64,000 nucleotides of DNA. It comes from Blautia hominis (GTDB taxonomy: Bacteria; Bacillota; Clostridia; Lachnospirales; Lachnospiraceae). Positions 35,203 to 43,815 of this stretch are shown here, piece by piece. The position numbers and the translations under genes are program-made. The notes under the pieces are model-generated. The model was given only the letters and a program-made list of their open reading frames with translations, did no database searches and was not told where the DNA came from. Where the stretch lies: contig NQOF01000001.1 in assembly GCA_002270465.1 (NCBI GenBank), positions 684,501 to 748,500 of the forward strand. The letters run 5' to 3'. The first letter of the stretch is position 1, and every line of letters starts with the position of its first letter.

Positions 35203-35430
35203 CATTGCTGCTTAAATTTAGATTGCTGTTTAAATTTTCATTGGCTTAAATTTTCATCGCTTCTTAAATTTTCATTGCTGCCTAATTTTCATTGCTGCTT
35301 AAATTTTCATTGCTGCTTAAATTTTCATTGCTGCTTAAATTTCCATTGCTACTTAAATTTTCATTGCTACTTAAATTTTCATTGCTGCTTAATTTTTCAT
35401 TGCTGCTTGATTTCATTGCTGCTTAAATTT
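35203..35430. repeat. 18-bp tandem array between dehydrogenase and LacI genes
   Basis: Thirteen units of CATTGCTGCTTAAATTTT with a few point changes and small deletions. The array lies upstream of the Gfo/Idh gene and is non-coding. Confidence 0.9.
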
Positions 35431-35500
35431 GCTTTACTTCCCGGATTGCATGCATTGCTTCTTCTTTGATCACTACACTTTTCTATTTTGGTATATACCT

Positions 35501-35533
35501 TGTGCTTTTGCATATCATGTGCTTTTGCACTTA
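35501..35533. promoter_or_regulatory. Direct-repeat operator candidate for LacI protein
   Basis: TGTGCTTTTGCA occurs at 35501 and 35519, with a third similar copy at 35610 (TGTGCTTTTGAA). The 18-bp period places the first two on the same DNA face. Binding is inference. Confidence 0.4.
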
Positions 35534-35791
35534 CAATTATAGGAAATCCACAGCGTTTTGTCAACATTCTGCCTCTCTTTTTTTCATCTTTAGCAACATT
35601 TCACAATTTTGTGCTTTTGAACATGCCATTTTATCAGTCCTCCTGCCTCCCATCATTGTTAAACTTAACCAATTCCCCTATTTACAACCCACTTCCCCAT
35701 ATGATAAAATTCATTTATAAAACATCACACACTGAAAACTTCACCCCGTGCAATAGCACGTACACATAGACATAAAGAAACAGGAGGAAAC

Positions 35792-36835
35792 ATGATAAAT
35801 AAAAAACCAACCATACAGATGGTTGCCGACAAAGCAGGTGTATCCCGTGGAACGGTTGACCGTGTTCTCAACAACCGTTCCCACGTAAGTCCTGATGTAT
35901 ACGACAGAGTCATGGCCGCCATTCAGGAAACAGGCTACCTCACACCCCGAAGCACATATCAAAAAACCCTGTTCGGCCAGGGTTTTCCGCCGATCAAGCT
36001 GGGTGTGCTTTTACCCAACTGGACCGGTCATTTCCGCTGGGAAATCATGCGCGGCATAGAAGCTGCCCAGGCAGAGCTTACAGACTTCCATGTAAAAATC
36101 CTAGTTGAAGAATGTGAAACCGACATACCGGAGGAAAGCATTGAAAAACTGGACACTCTGCTAAAAGAAGGCATTCAGGGCGCTGCGGTCTGCACCATGA
36201 ACGACCCCGCCATTGAACAAAAGATCCAATCCCTCACCGAAAATGACATTCCTGTCATCACCTTCAACAGCGACCTACCCGGCACAGACCGGCTCTGCTT
36301 CATCGGTCAGGACTACAACAAAAGCGGCCGTATCGCGGCCGAACTCATCAGCAAATGCATCCCCGCCTCGGGCAAGATCCTAGCCGCAGCAGGCAACCTG
36401 GAGTTTGACGGCCACCGCGCCCGTCTGGACGGTTTCCGAACCCGCATGGCCGAGATCGGTTTCCCCCACGACCAAATCCAGGTCATAGCAACCTACAACA
36501 ACTACCAGCTCACCTACAAAAAAGTCCTCACCGCCCTCCAGCAGGACGACACGATAAAAGCCATCTACATGGCCAACCGCAGCGTAGCCGGCTGCACCAA
36601 AGCCGTGGAAACCGCCCAAAAAAAAGGAGAACTCCGTATTATCTGCCATGACATGTCAGAACACACGAAATCTCTCCTCACTGATGGAACCATAGACTTC
36701 TCCATCTCCCAGGACCTCCACCGCCAGGGCTACCTCCCCCTGATCTACCTAAGAGACTACCTACACAAACAAAAACTCCCCCCCACCCAGGACACCGCCG
36801 CCAACATCTCCATCCTCTGCTCCCAAAACCTCTAA
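35792..36835 (+). CDS. LacI family regulator
   Basis: A 347-residue LacI protein. The headpiece is PTIQMVADKAGVSRGTVDRV with hinge helix; residues 65-347 form a sugar-binding-protein fold (GVLLPNWTGHFRWEIMRGIE; VITFNSDLPGTDRLCFIGQD). The binding domain resembles ribose/inositol binders. It is divergent from the Gfo/Idh operon and presumably controls it. The second half of the gene has an unusually C-rich coding strand (many CTC, ACC, CCC codons). Confidence 0.88.
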   Translation: MINKKPTIQMVADKAGVSRGTVDRVLNNRSHVSPDVYDRVMAAIQETGYLTPRSTYQKTLFGQGFPPIKLGVLLPNWTGHFRWEIMRGIEAAQAELTDFHVKILVEECETDIPEESIEKLDTLLKEGIQGAAVCTMNDPAIEQKIQSLTENDIPVITFNSDLPGTDRLCFIGQDYNKSGRIAAELISKCIPASGKILAAAGNLEFDGHRARLDGFRTRMAEIGFPHDQIQVIATYNNYQLTYKKVLTALQQDDTIKAIYMANRSVAGCTKAVETAQKKGELRIICHDMSEHTKSLLTDGTIDFSISQDLHRQGYLPLIYLRDYLHKQKLPPTQDTAANISILCSQNL

Positions 36836-36891
36836 ACCGGCCTGTCCCCCAGTAACTCCGCCCTATAACACCCTCACCACTTAGTAACCAA

Positions 36892-37132
36892 ACGCTTCAT
36901 AACCATAACGCTTCATGACCAAAACGCTTCATGGCCATACCACTTCATGGCCATAACGCTTCATGGTCATACCACTTCATGGCCATAACGCTTCATGACC
37001 AAAACGCTTCATGGCCATACTGCTTCATGAACATACCACTTCATGGCCATAACGCTTCATGGTCATACCACTTCATGGCCATAACGCTTCATGACCAAAA
37101 CGCTTCATGGCCATACCACTTCATAACCATAC
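36892..37132. repeat. 16-bp tandem array downstream of LacI gene
   Basis: About fifteen units of ACGCTTCATGGCCATA and variants. Short frames through it (AITLHDQNASWPY type) are repeat artefacts. Confidence 0.9.
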
Positions 37133-37171
37133 CGACGTAACATACCAAATGAACGCTCCCATCCTCCCGTT

Positions 37172-37484
37172 CCCACCACCAGTCACTATAGATAGGAGGC
37201 CGGAGGGCTGGTCGGTCCGTGGGGCTTCCTCCCGGGCAGCATTCCGCAGGAGGCTTAGACCTGCTTAGTAAAAATGGAAGTCCCAGGCAAGGAGAAATTC
37301 CGGTTACCAGCCGGAATTTCAGGACAGTTGAGCTGTTCAGCCATAAAGGCTGGACAGCGGTTCTGTCCGGTGCCTTGCCTGGGACTTCCATTTTTGCTTA
37401 GCAGGACTTGCCGACGGAGGTGCTGTCTGGGAGGAAGCCCCACGGACCGACCAGCCCTCCGGCCTCCTATCTATAGTGACGTCC
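37172..37484 (-). repeat. Variable-arm hairpin element C (nested)
   Basis: Perfect 52-bp outer arms (37182-37233 and 37429-37480) enclose 195 nt that contain a second inverted repeat of 32 bp (37261-37292 / 37373-37404, about two or three mismatches) and three inner hairpins. Boundaries on the minus strand agree with the family: GGCTCACGGACG at the start, as in A, and CTGGTGGTGG at the end. The core does not align convincingly with A, B and D, so this may be a composite. Confidence 0.8.
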
Positions 37485-37549
37485 GTGAGCCACCTTCATC
37501 CGTGATCCACCTTCATCCGTGCCCCACCTTCATCCGTGAGCCACCTTCC
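37482..37549. repeat. 17-bp tandem repeat overlapping the MATE stop codon
   Basis: Four units of TCCGTGAGCCACCTTCA. The last unit (37533-37549) codes for the C-terminal KVAHG of the MATE protein; the others extend to the edge of element C. Confidence 0.8.
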
Positions 37550-38870
37550 GATTCACCCAAAAGAAATACCCCACACACAAAACGATCTGCACCGCCGAAG
37601 AACAAGGCGTCGCCAGCCCCACCCCAAACAGTGAAACCGGCACCATCCGGCTCATAAGAAACGACACCGGAATCCTCACCCCAAAAGCGCCCACGATCCC
37701 CTGCACCATCACAAACAAAGTCTTCCCGCACCCATTAAAATACCCAATCATACAAAACATCACAGAAACCAGCAGACAGTCAATGGCATACGCCTTCAGA
37801 TACTCCGCCGAAGCCGCGATAACCTCCCCGTCCCTGGCAAAAACCCCGGACAGAATATCCCCATGGAAAAATGCCCCATAAGCCATCAAAACACCCACGG
37901 CCACAGACATCCCAATCCCACATAACAGCGCTTTCTTTGCCCTTCTTGTTTCTCCGGCACCCATATTCTGGGATACAAACGCCGCCATAGACTGATTAAA
38001 CGCTGACGGCACCAGCATAATAAACCCGCACAGCTTCTCCGCCACACCCACTCCGGCAGACGGGATCACCCCAAGGGAATTGACAATCGCCGTGATCGCC
38101 AAAAATGAGATCCCCACCAGAACATCCTGAAACGCAATAGGAAATCCCAGCCGGAACACTTCCCCCATACGCTTCCTGTCAAAACCAATATCCTTTTTAT
38201 GAAAGACAAAGGGAAACTTCCTCTTCCTGATGATCAGCAGGGAGATCACCACACTCAGCACCTGCGCAAGCACAGTGGCAATCGCCGCCCCCGCGGTGGC
38301 AAGCTCAAAGACACCCACCAGCAGCAGATCCCCCGCAATATTAAACACACAGGCGATCGCCACTGTAACAAGCGGCATCTTAGAATCCCCAAGCCCTCTG
38401 AAAATACTGCCGATCACATTATACGCCACTATAAAAAGCGCCCCTGCCGAGCAGATCCTCACATAAGAAACCGTAGCTTCAAATGCCTCCGGGGGCGTCT
38501 GCATGATCTTGGCAATAGGCACAGCAAACACTTCCATAAGAACCGTTATCACCACACCGATGACAATAAAAAGCATGATACTGGCGCCAATGATCTTTCC
38601 GCCTTCCTCTGCTCTCCCCTCACCGATCTTTCTTCCCAGAAGAATGGTGGTACCCATGGCGATCCCCACCACAAAAGCCGTGATAAGCTGCATCAGCCAG
38701 CTTCCTGTGGAGACTGCCGATACATCTGCTGCCTGGGCAAACTGCCCTACAACCAGCATATCCACCGCCCCGTACATAGTCTGCAAAAATATAGCTGCAA
38801 GCACCGGCAAAGCAAATTTAACCAGGGGCATCAGGATCTTTCCCTTTGTAAAATTCTGTCCTTCACTCAT
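37530..38870 (-). CDS. MATE family efflux transporter
   Basis: A 446-residue, 12-TM MATE exporter: PLVKFALPVLAAIFLQTMYG (TM1), DMLVVGQFA, GLGDSKMPL after TM6, and the mirrored second half with FVSQNMGAG. It exports drugs or cationic metabolites by Na+ or H+ antiport. ATG 38870 with AGAGG 9 nt upstream; the open frame continues 57 codons upstream, but the extra protein is not MATE-like. A long leader with promoter and terminator precedes it. The C-terminus ends in a tandemly repeated sequence. Confidence 0.9.
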   Translation of the reverse strand: MSEGQNFTKGKILMPLVKFALPVLAAIFLQTMYGAVDMLVVGQFAQAADVSAVSTGSWLMQLITAFVVGIAMGTTILLGRKIGEGRAEEGGKIIGASIMLFIVIGVVITVLMEVFAVPIAKIMQTPPEAFEATVSYVRICSAGALFIVAYNVIGSIFRGLGDSKMPLVTVAIACVFNIAGDLLLVGVFELATAGAAIATVLAQVLSVVISLLIIRKRKFPFVFHKKDIGFDRKRMGEVFRLGFPIAFQDVLVGISFLAITAIVNSLGVIPSAGVGVAEKLCGFIMLVPSAFNQSMAAFVSQNMGAGETRRAKKALLCGIGMSVAVGVLMAYGAFFHGDILSGVFARDGEVIAASAEYLKAYAIDCLLVSVMFCMIGYFNGCGKTLFVMVQGIVGAFGVRIPVSFLMSRMVPVSLFGVGLATPCSSAVQIVLCVGYFFWVNRKVAHG

Positions 38871-39068
38871 GATATCTTTCCTCTCCTGTATGTACAGCCT
38901 TGCATGAATCCCACAGTCATCATCACCCGCTGTCCGCGCCGGGACCGCGCCCGTAAAGCTGGTCATAGACACTCTATGAAGTCGCTTCGCACACACCTCT
39001 GACGCGGATATCAAGCACTCTTTACCGCAAGATAAACACAACGCTGTACTGAATTTTCATTTTTACCG

Positions 39069-39117
39069 GAAAAAAACCGGATAAGAAGCAGGCATCTCAG
39101 CCAGCATCTTATCCGGT
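39069..39117 (-). terminator. Leader terminator (attenuator candidate) upstream of MATE gene
   Basis: On the minus strand ACCGGATAAGA pairs with TCTTATCCGGT and is followed by seven T. It lies about 40 nt after the promoter and 200 nt before the MATE start. Between promoter and hairpin are a GGAGG and a tiny frame (ATG GTA ACC GGA TAA) whose stop lies in the hairpin. Confidence 0.75.
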
Positions 39118-39159
39118 TACCATTTCTTTACGAATGGTTCACCTCCGATGAACGCTGTC

Positions 39160-39188
39160 ATTATATAACATGACTTTTTATTTGTCAA
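39160..39188 (-). promoter_or_regulatory. Consensus sigma-A promoter of the MATE leader
   Basis: TTGACA and TATAAT, both perfect, separated by 17 bp on the minus strand. Confidence 0.85.
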
Positions 39189-39189
39189 G

Positions 39190-39312
39190 ATTCATAAGTC
39201 AACCGATCTTAATGTCATAAGTCAACCGATTTTAATGATACATAAGCCAACCGATTTTAATGATTCATAACTCAGCCGATTTTAATGATTCATAAGCCAA
39301 CCGATTTTAATG
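39190..39312. repeat. 25-bp tandem array upstream of the MATE promoter
   Basis: Five units of ATTCATAAGCCAACCGATTT plus TTAATG, ending 38 bp from the sialidase stop codon. It abuts the -35 box of the MATE promoter. Confidence 0.85.
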
Positions 39313-39350
39313 ACCGGCGAAGGATCCCCGATACAGGATTTTGCTCAATT

Positions 39351-41837
39351 TTACTGCCCAATCAATTCATCTATTGTGAATCTCTCATATTTCAGTATGT
39401 TCTTTAAATGCAGTTCATTTCGTGACCAGGAATCATATTTTTCATACAGCAGGCCAATCTCGCCGCTTGGCAGTTCTGTCAGACAGGAATAGGAATACCC
39501 CATCTGCGGATCGTCAATGGCATAGCTATACTTCCATTCCACAGAATATTTATTGACCCCTGTTTCCCCTGTGTCATTGATCAGACCAACCCAGATCTTA
39601 CCGTTCTTCCGGCCCTCTGTGGCGTTTGGTGAAGACAGGATTATGGCCGGTTTTCCGTCAACAGGTTCAGAGTAATTGATAACGGACAACTGTGTGCCGT
39701 AAGAAGTTGTACTGATCCCTGTCAATGGGACTCTGTCGCTCCAAGTCTCTCCTCCGTCAACGCTTGTGACTTCCGCAATATAACCGGAGCCTGTGCGCAG
39801 ATATGTTTTTAAGGAGCCGTCCGGCATCTCAACGATCTGTGCTTCTGCTGTGGCGCCGCCTGTCCGGTCATCCGCCTCCACATAAGTCCAGTTATCCCCA
39901 TGGTCATCACTGTACATAAATCCAAGCTCTGCCGAAGATTTGGAGTACAGGGGAACCAGCAGCCTTCCCGCGTATTCACCTGTTGTTATCTGCTTGCCGA
40001 CACCGGGACCCACTACTAAAAATTTAGACTCCTCAGGCTTAAAGGTACTGACAATATTCAGGTCAGACCATGTCTCTCCCTCATCATCCGAATATCTCAT
40101 GGCAAGATAATTTGTTGGAAACGCCTTAAAAACGGAATCCTTATAAAATATGTTCATATTTACATTTACATCCGTCTGGGTCTCCAAAAGAGTCGAACCT
40201 TCAAAATTATAATCATACTGTCTGCAGGTCAGATTATTTCCGTTCTGGTAAAGATCATATTCCCCGTCTACCGTGTATTCGGTTGGCTCACCTGTGGCAT
40301 CGTTATAGATAACACCGTCTTCACGGACAGAATAATTGTAAACACCCGCTCCATCTTCATGCCATCTGAGCTTCAGATATTTTTTGCCGTCTATCTCCTT
40401 AAAACCGGACCCTACAGAGGCATTGGAGCTGCCAATTCCAGCGGGCATCAGATCCGCAAAAAGAAATACTCTTTTCGTTTCCTTATCCTCCAGCAATACA
40501 GGGTCAATATAAGAAGCGCTCCCCTGGATCTGTACATTCTTCCCTACAGAATCCCTGGGCCAGTCTATATTTTTTGCCACGTAATCCTCAAACTTTAACG
40601 GCAGTGTGGGCTCTCCCCATGTATTTCCCCCGTCTGTGCTCTTGGCAAACGCAATATTAATCTTACTTTTGGAGTCATGGGTTCCGCCATATCTGGCATC
40701 TGCCGCAGCCAAAACAGTCCCGGAATCCAACGTCAGCAGGGAGGGTATCCTAAAATAATTGGATCGTGTAGCGTCCCCCGCGTAGAAAATATTTTCTGCG
40801 TAAGCCGTCTCTCCTGTTGTCCCGATCAATTCCTCATCAGAGAGGACATCACTGTATATTTTGATGTTTCCTATGGTCCCTCCAAAAGGATAAGCCACAC
40901 TGCCCTGACGCATGGTTCCTCCCAAAGTGACGTTGTCCACTCCGGTAATGTCACTGATAAATTTAAAATCATCCTCGTCCAATACCGCCAGCAATTCTCC
41001 GTTGGCGAACAGCTTATACTGTTTATTTTCCGCATCCGCCTTGAACGCAACCGTATTAAACACTCTTTCCCCCTTATAGAGGCCGCGGACTGCTGCCGGT
41101 CTGTCAAGGGTATATTTAAACACTCCATCCGTATTTCTCAGCTCCATACCCACACCACCGGAACTTGTCACATAGATATGGAAATGTCTGTTCTGGTTCC
41201 CTGCCGTGCTGTTTCCCACACTGAACAAAGACTGAATGGCATTTTGGCTTGTGGATTGATAAGAAATAACAATGGTACCCTGAGTTAACGCTTTTACAGA
41301 TTCCGCTCCCTGCTCTTCATCCAGACGATATCCCTGTCCTTCCCGGATCTCTATATTATCCGCTTCTAAAACAGGCGTTCCCATTGCTGTTTCCACAAGC
41401 TCTGTGTTCCCGGTTTCCTGCTCTGTCCCTGCTTCTTGCAGTCCAGTATTTTCCTGTTCCTCGGCTGTCTCTGCTTCTTGCAGGGCTGCATTTTCCCGTC
41501 CCTGTTCTGTCTCTGCTTCCTGCAGGCCAGTATTTTCCCGTCCCTGCTCTGTCTCCGCTTTTTGCATGCCAGTATTTTCCCGTCCCTGCCCTGTCTCTGC
41601 TTCCTGCAGGCCAGTATCTTCCTGTCTCTCTGCTGTCTTTGCTTCCTGCAGGGCTATATTTTCCCGTCCCTGCCCTGTCCCTGCTTCCTGCAGGCCAGTA
41701 TTTTCCCGTCTCTTTGCTGTCTCTATTGCTGTTTCTGATAAATTCCGGCTGTCCACTGCTGCATATACATTGAAGGAAGCAGCACAAACTGCCGATACAA
41801 CTGCAAATACAACGATTCTTTTCCTGAATTTATACAT
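39351..41837 (-). CDS. nanH: Intramolecular trans-sialidase, CBM40-GH33
   Basis: An 828-residue secreted sialidase. Order: signal peptide (cleavage after FNVYA), eight 14-residue E/Q-rich repeats (39-150), CBM40 lectin-like domain (about 160-335), GH33 propeller (about 345-828). Visible GH33 features: YFRIPSLL, ADARYGGTHD (acid/base), four Asp boxes (STDGGNTW, SDDEGETW, SDDHGDNW, SVDGGETW), KTYLRTGSG and nucleophile region GYSYSCL. It closely resembles R. gnavus NanH, which releases 2,7-anhydro-Neu5Ac from alpha2,3-sialoglycans, and the neighbours match that pathway. No sortase motif, so it is probably free. Start at 41837. Confidence 0.92.
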   Translation of the reverse strand: MYKFRKRIVVFAVVSAVCAASFNVYAAVDSRNLSETAIETAKRRENTGLQEAGTGQGRENIALQEAKTAERQEDTGLQEAETGQGRENTGMQKAETEQGRENTGLQEAETEQGRENAALQEAETAEEQENTGLQEAGTEQETGNTELVETAMGTPVLEADNIEIREGQGYRLDEEQGAESVKALTQGTIVISYQSTSQNAIQSLFSVGNSTAGNQNRHFHIYVTSSGGVGMELRNTDGVFKYTLDRPAAVRGLYKGERVFNTVAFKADAENKQYKLFANGELLAVLDEDDFKFISDITGVDNVTLGGTMRQGSVAYPFGGTIGNIKIYSDVLSDEELIGTTGETAYAENIFYAGDATRSNYFRIPSLLTLDSGTVLAAADARYGGTHDSKSKINIAFAKSTDGGNTWGEPTLPLKFEDYVAKNIDWPRDSVGKNVQIQGSASYIDPVLLEDKETKRVFLFADLMPAGIGSSNASVGSGFKEIDGKKYLKLRWHEDGAGVYNYSVREDGVIYNDATGEPTEYTVDGEYDLYQNGNNLTCRQYDYNFEGSTLLETQTDVNVNMNIFYKDSVFKAFPTNYLAMRYSDDEGETWSDLNIVSTFKPEESKFLVVGPGVGKQITTGEYAGRLLVPLYSKSSAELGFMYSDDHGDNWTYVEADDRTGGATAEAQIVEMPDGSLKTYLRTGSGYIAEVTSVDGGETWSDRVPLTGISTTSYGTQLSVINYSEPVDGKPAIILSSPNATEGRKNGKIWVGLINDTGETGVNKYSVEWKYSYAIDDPQMGYSYSCLTELPSGEIGLLYEKYDSWSRNELHLKNILKYERFTIDELIGQ
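41388..41723. repeat. 42-bp minisatellite in nanH encoding an E/Q-rich linker
   Basis: Eight in-frame 42-bp units encode TEQGRENTGLQEAE-type 14-mers between signal peptide and CBM40. Confidence 0.85.
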
Positions 41838-41841
41838 ACCT

Positions 41842-42954
41842 TTAATCTCCTATTATTTCACTCAACTGCACTTTGCGGTTCTCATATCTGGACTTGGTAC
41901 ATGCATCTGCCGTTGCGATGGCTGCTCTTGCTGCCTCACCTGTCAGCAGGGGTCTGAACTCATCATCGGCTGTTGCTCCGTGCATGATCCCATTTAAATA
42001 TTTCATCTCATTTTTCATAATACTGTGCAGCCACATAGGCGGTTTTTTGCCTGGTTTTCCATACATAATGGCCCCATCCATCTCGGTTCCGTGATATATC
42101 CTGGTGCGGTCATCATCCTCTTCCCGGGATTCATGCACCAGAAAATGCTCCTCTTTTCCGTCCACTTTCAAGGTCCCTCCGCAGTCGCACATATCAATAC
42201 GGATAGCCCCCTTTGTACCCTGGACCAGCACATAATGTTCCGGCCAGTGGAAGGCTGAACCCCACTCTAATACCGCGTAACGGTTGTCGGGAAACTCCAT
42301 ATTTACAAACAGCATGTCGTCCTCATCACCAAATTCATCTCCTTGATGGGCAACATTTCCCCCTGTCATGGTGACTGTTTTCGGCATCCCGCCCATCAGG
42401 AACTGTACACAGTCCAATTCGTGAATATGGTGATACAGATGCCCTCCTGATTTTTCCCTGATTTTTTTCCAGGAAATGGTTGGCTGCGGTTCTTCCCAGC
42501 CGTTTCTGGCAGAATGACAGTACAGAACTTTTCCGATCACGCCCTCATTGATCAGCTTTTTGGCGTAGCGCACGCCCCGGAAGAAATTCATAACATGTCC
42601 TGCCATAAAAGTAACGCCGTGCTGCTGGCACGCTTTTACCATCTCATCGCAGTCTTTATAGCTCAGTGCAATAGGTTTCTCACAGAAAACATTTACTCCG
42701 TGTTCCGCTGCTTTTATGACCGGCTCTTTGTGCAGATAATTAGGTGTTGCCACGATCACTGCGTCCACATCCTGACGGCTGTACAGGGTATCTAAATCTG
42801 TTTCCACATCACATCCCAGTTCTTCTGCCACAGTCTGCGCATTTTCCGGGTCAAGGACCGCCACAATTTTGGCGCCTTCCTGTTCTTTCATAATACGTCC
42901 AAGCTCTGCACCGAAATAACCGGTTCCCACAATTGCGTATCCTATTGTTTTCAT
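41842..42954 (-). CDS. nanOx: 2,7-anhydro-Neu5Ac hydratase/oxidoreductase, Gfo/Idh family
   Basis: A 370-residue Gfo/Idh/MocA protein: IVGTGYFGAELGRIM, FCEKPIALSYKDCDEM, GHVMNFFRG and HHIHELDCVQFLMGG. It matches RgNanOx of R. gnavus and E. coli YjhC, which convert 2,7-anhydro-Neu5Ac to Neu5Ac by an NAD-dependent oxidation/reduction cycle. The gene is directly upstream of nanH in the same transcript, as in R. gnavus. Start at ATG 42954, GGAGG 8 nt upstream; other in-frame starts (42960, 42969) are too close to it. Confidence 0.88.
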   Translation of the reverse strand: MKTIGYAIVGTGYFGAELGRIMKEQEGAKIVAVLDPENAQTVAEELGCDVETDLDTLYSRQDVDAVIVATPNYLHKEPVIKAAEHGVNVFCEKPIALSYKDCDEMVKACQQHGVTFMAGHVMNFFRGVRYAKKLINEGVIGKVLYCHSARNGWEEPQPTISWKKIREKSGGHLYHHIHELDCVQFLMGGMPKTVTMTGGNVAHQGDEFGDEDDMLFVNMEFPDNRYAVLEWGSAFHWPEHYVLVQGTKGAIRIDMCDCGGTLKVDGKEEHFLVHESREEDDDRTRIYHGTEMDGAIMYGKPGKKPPMWLHSIMKNEMKYLNGIMHGATADDEFRPLLTGEAARAAIATADACTKSRYENRKVQLSEIIGD

Positions 42955-42981
42955 ATCCATTACCTCCAAATATATTCAGTA

Positions 42982-43815
42982 TTATTTTACCGCTCCATCC
43001 GTCATGCCGCCTGCGATCTTATTCTGGATGAACATAAAGAAGATAACAGACGGAACTACCACCAGGGCGGAGGCTGCCATCATATCTCCCCAGTTAAGGA
43101 TCTCAGAACCCTGAAGGGATTTCAGCGCTACGGACACAGTCATTTTATCTGTGCTGTTAATAAGAATCAAAGAATACAAAAATTCATTCCATGCGTTAAT
43201 AAATGTATAGATGGCGGTTGCCACGATCCCCGGCATGACTAGGGGAAGTACGATCCTCACAAAAGTCTGGACCTTATTGGCCCCGTCCACTCTTGCCGCC
43301 TCCTCAATACCCAGGGGAACGGTTTTGAAAAAGCCTACCAGCATCCACACCGCATACGGCACACTGAAGGAGAGATACACAATGACAAGGCCCACTCTGG
43401 TGTTGACAAACCCCAGCTTTGCCATAACCATGGAGTATGGGATTGCCAGCAGGATTGGCGGAAACATGTACGTTGCCACCAGAACCTTTGACATAATAGA
43501 GCCCAGCTTCGGAAAGAATCTCACGATCCCATAGGCCGCCATGGATGAGATCACAATGGCAATACAGGTGGTGGACACCGCAATGATCAAACTGTTGCTG
43601 ATATTTCCCGCGAAGCCCAAATCCTTGATCACATGGACAAAGTTTTCAAGGGTAAATTCTTTCGGCAGAAAGCGGGTTGGATTTGCCGTCAGTTCTCCTG
43701 AGGATTTTACGGAACACAGTAAAACCCACACTAAGGGGAAAAAGGCAATCAAGGACAAAAGGATCAGGTATACATGACAAAGCCCATTGCCGATCTTTTC
43801 TTTTCGATTCGTCAT
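42982..43815 (-). CDS. ABC sugar transporter permease, MalG type (2,7-anhydro-Neu5Ac)
   Basis: A 277-residue, 6-TM carbohydrate permease with the EAA loop GIEEAARVDGANKVQTF. It belongs to the CUT1 family and pairs with the permease encoded just upstream; its ATG shares one base with the upstream stop codon. In R. gnavus the equivalent SAT2 transporter is specific for 2,7-anhydro-Neu5Ac. No ATPase is in the locus, so a shared MsmK-like ATPase elsewhere is expected. Confidence 0.88.
   Translation of the reverse strand: MTNRKEKIGNGLCHVYLILLSLIAFFPLVWVLLCSVKSSGELTANPTRFLPKEFTLENFVHVIKDLGFAGNISNSLIIAVSTTCIAIVISSMAAYGIVRFFPKLGSIMSKVLVATYMFPPILLAIPYSMVMAKLGFVNTRVGLVIVYLSFSVPYAVWMLVGFFKTVPLGIEEAARVDGANKVQTFVRIVLPLVMPGIVATAIYTFINAWNEFLYSLILINSTDKMTVSVALKSLQGSEILNWGDMMAASALVVVPSVIFFMFIQNKIAGGMTDGAVK

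Noticed and set aside
38199-39002. Long plus-strand frame opposite the MATE gene
   Set aside because: Antisense shadow; composition rich in His/Arg/Lys from reverse codons.
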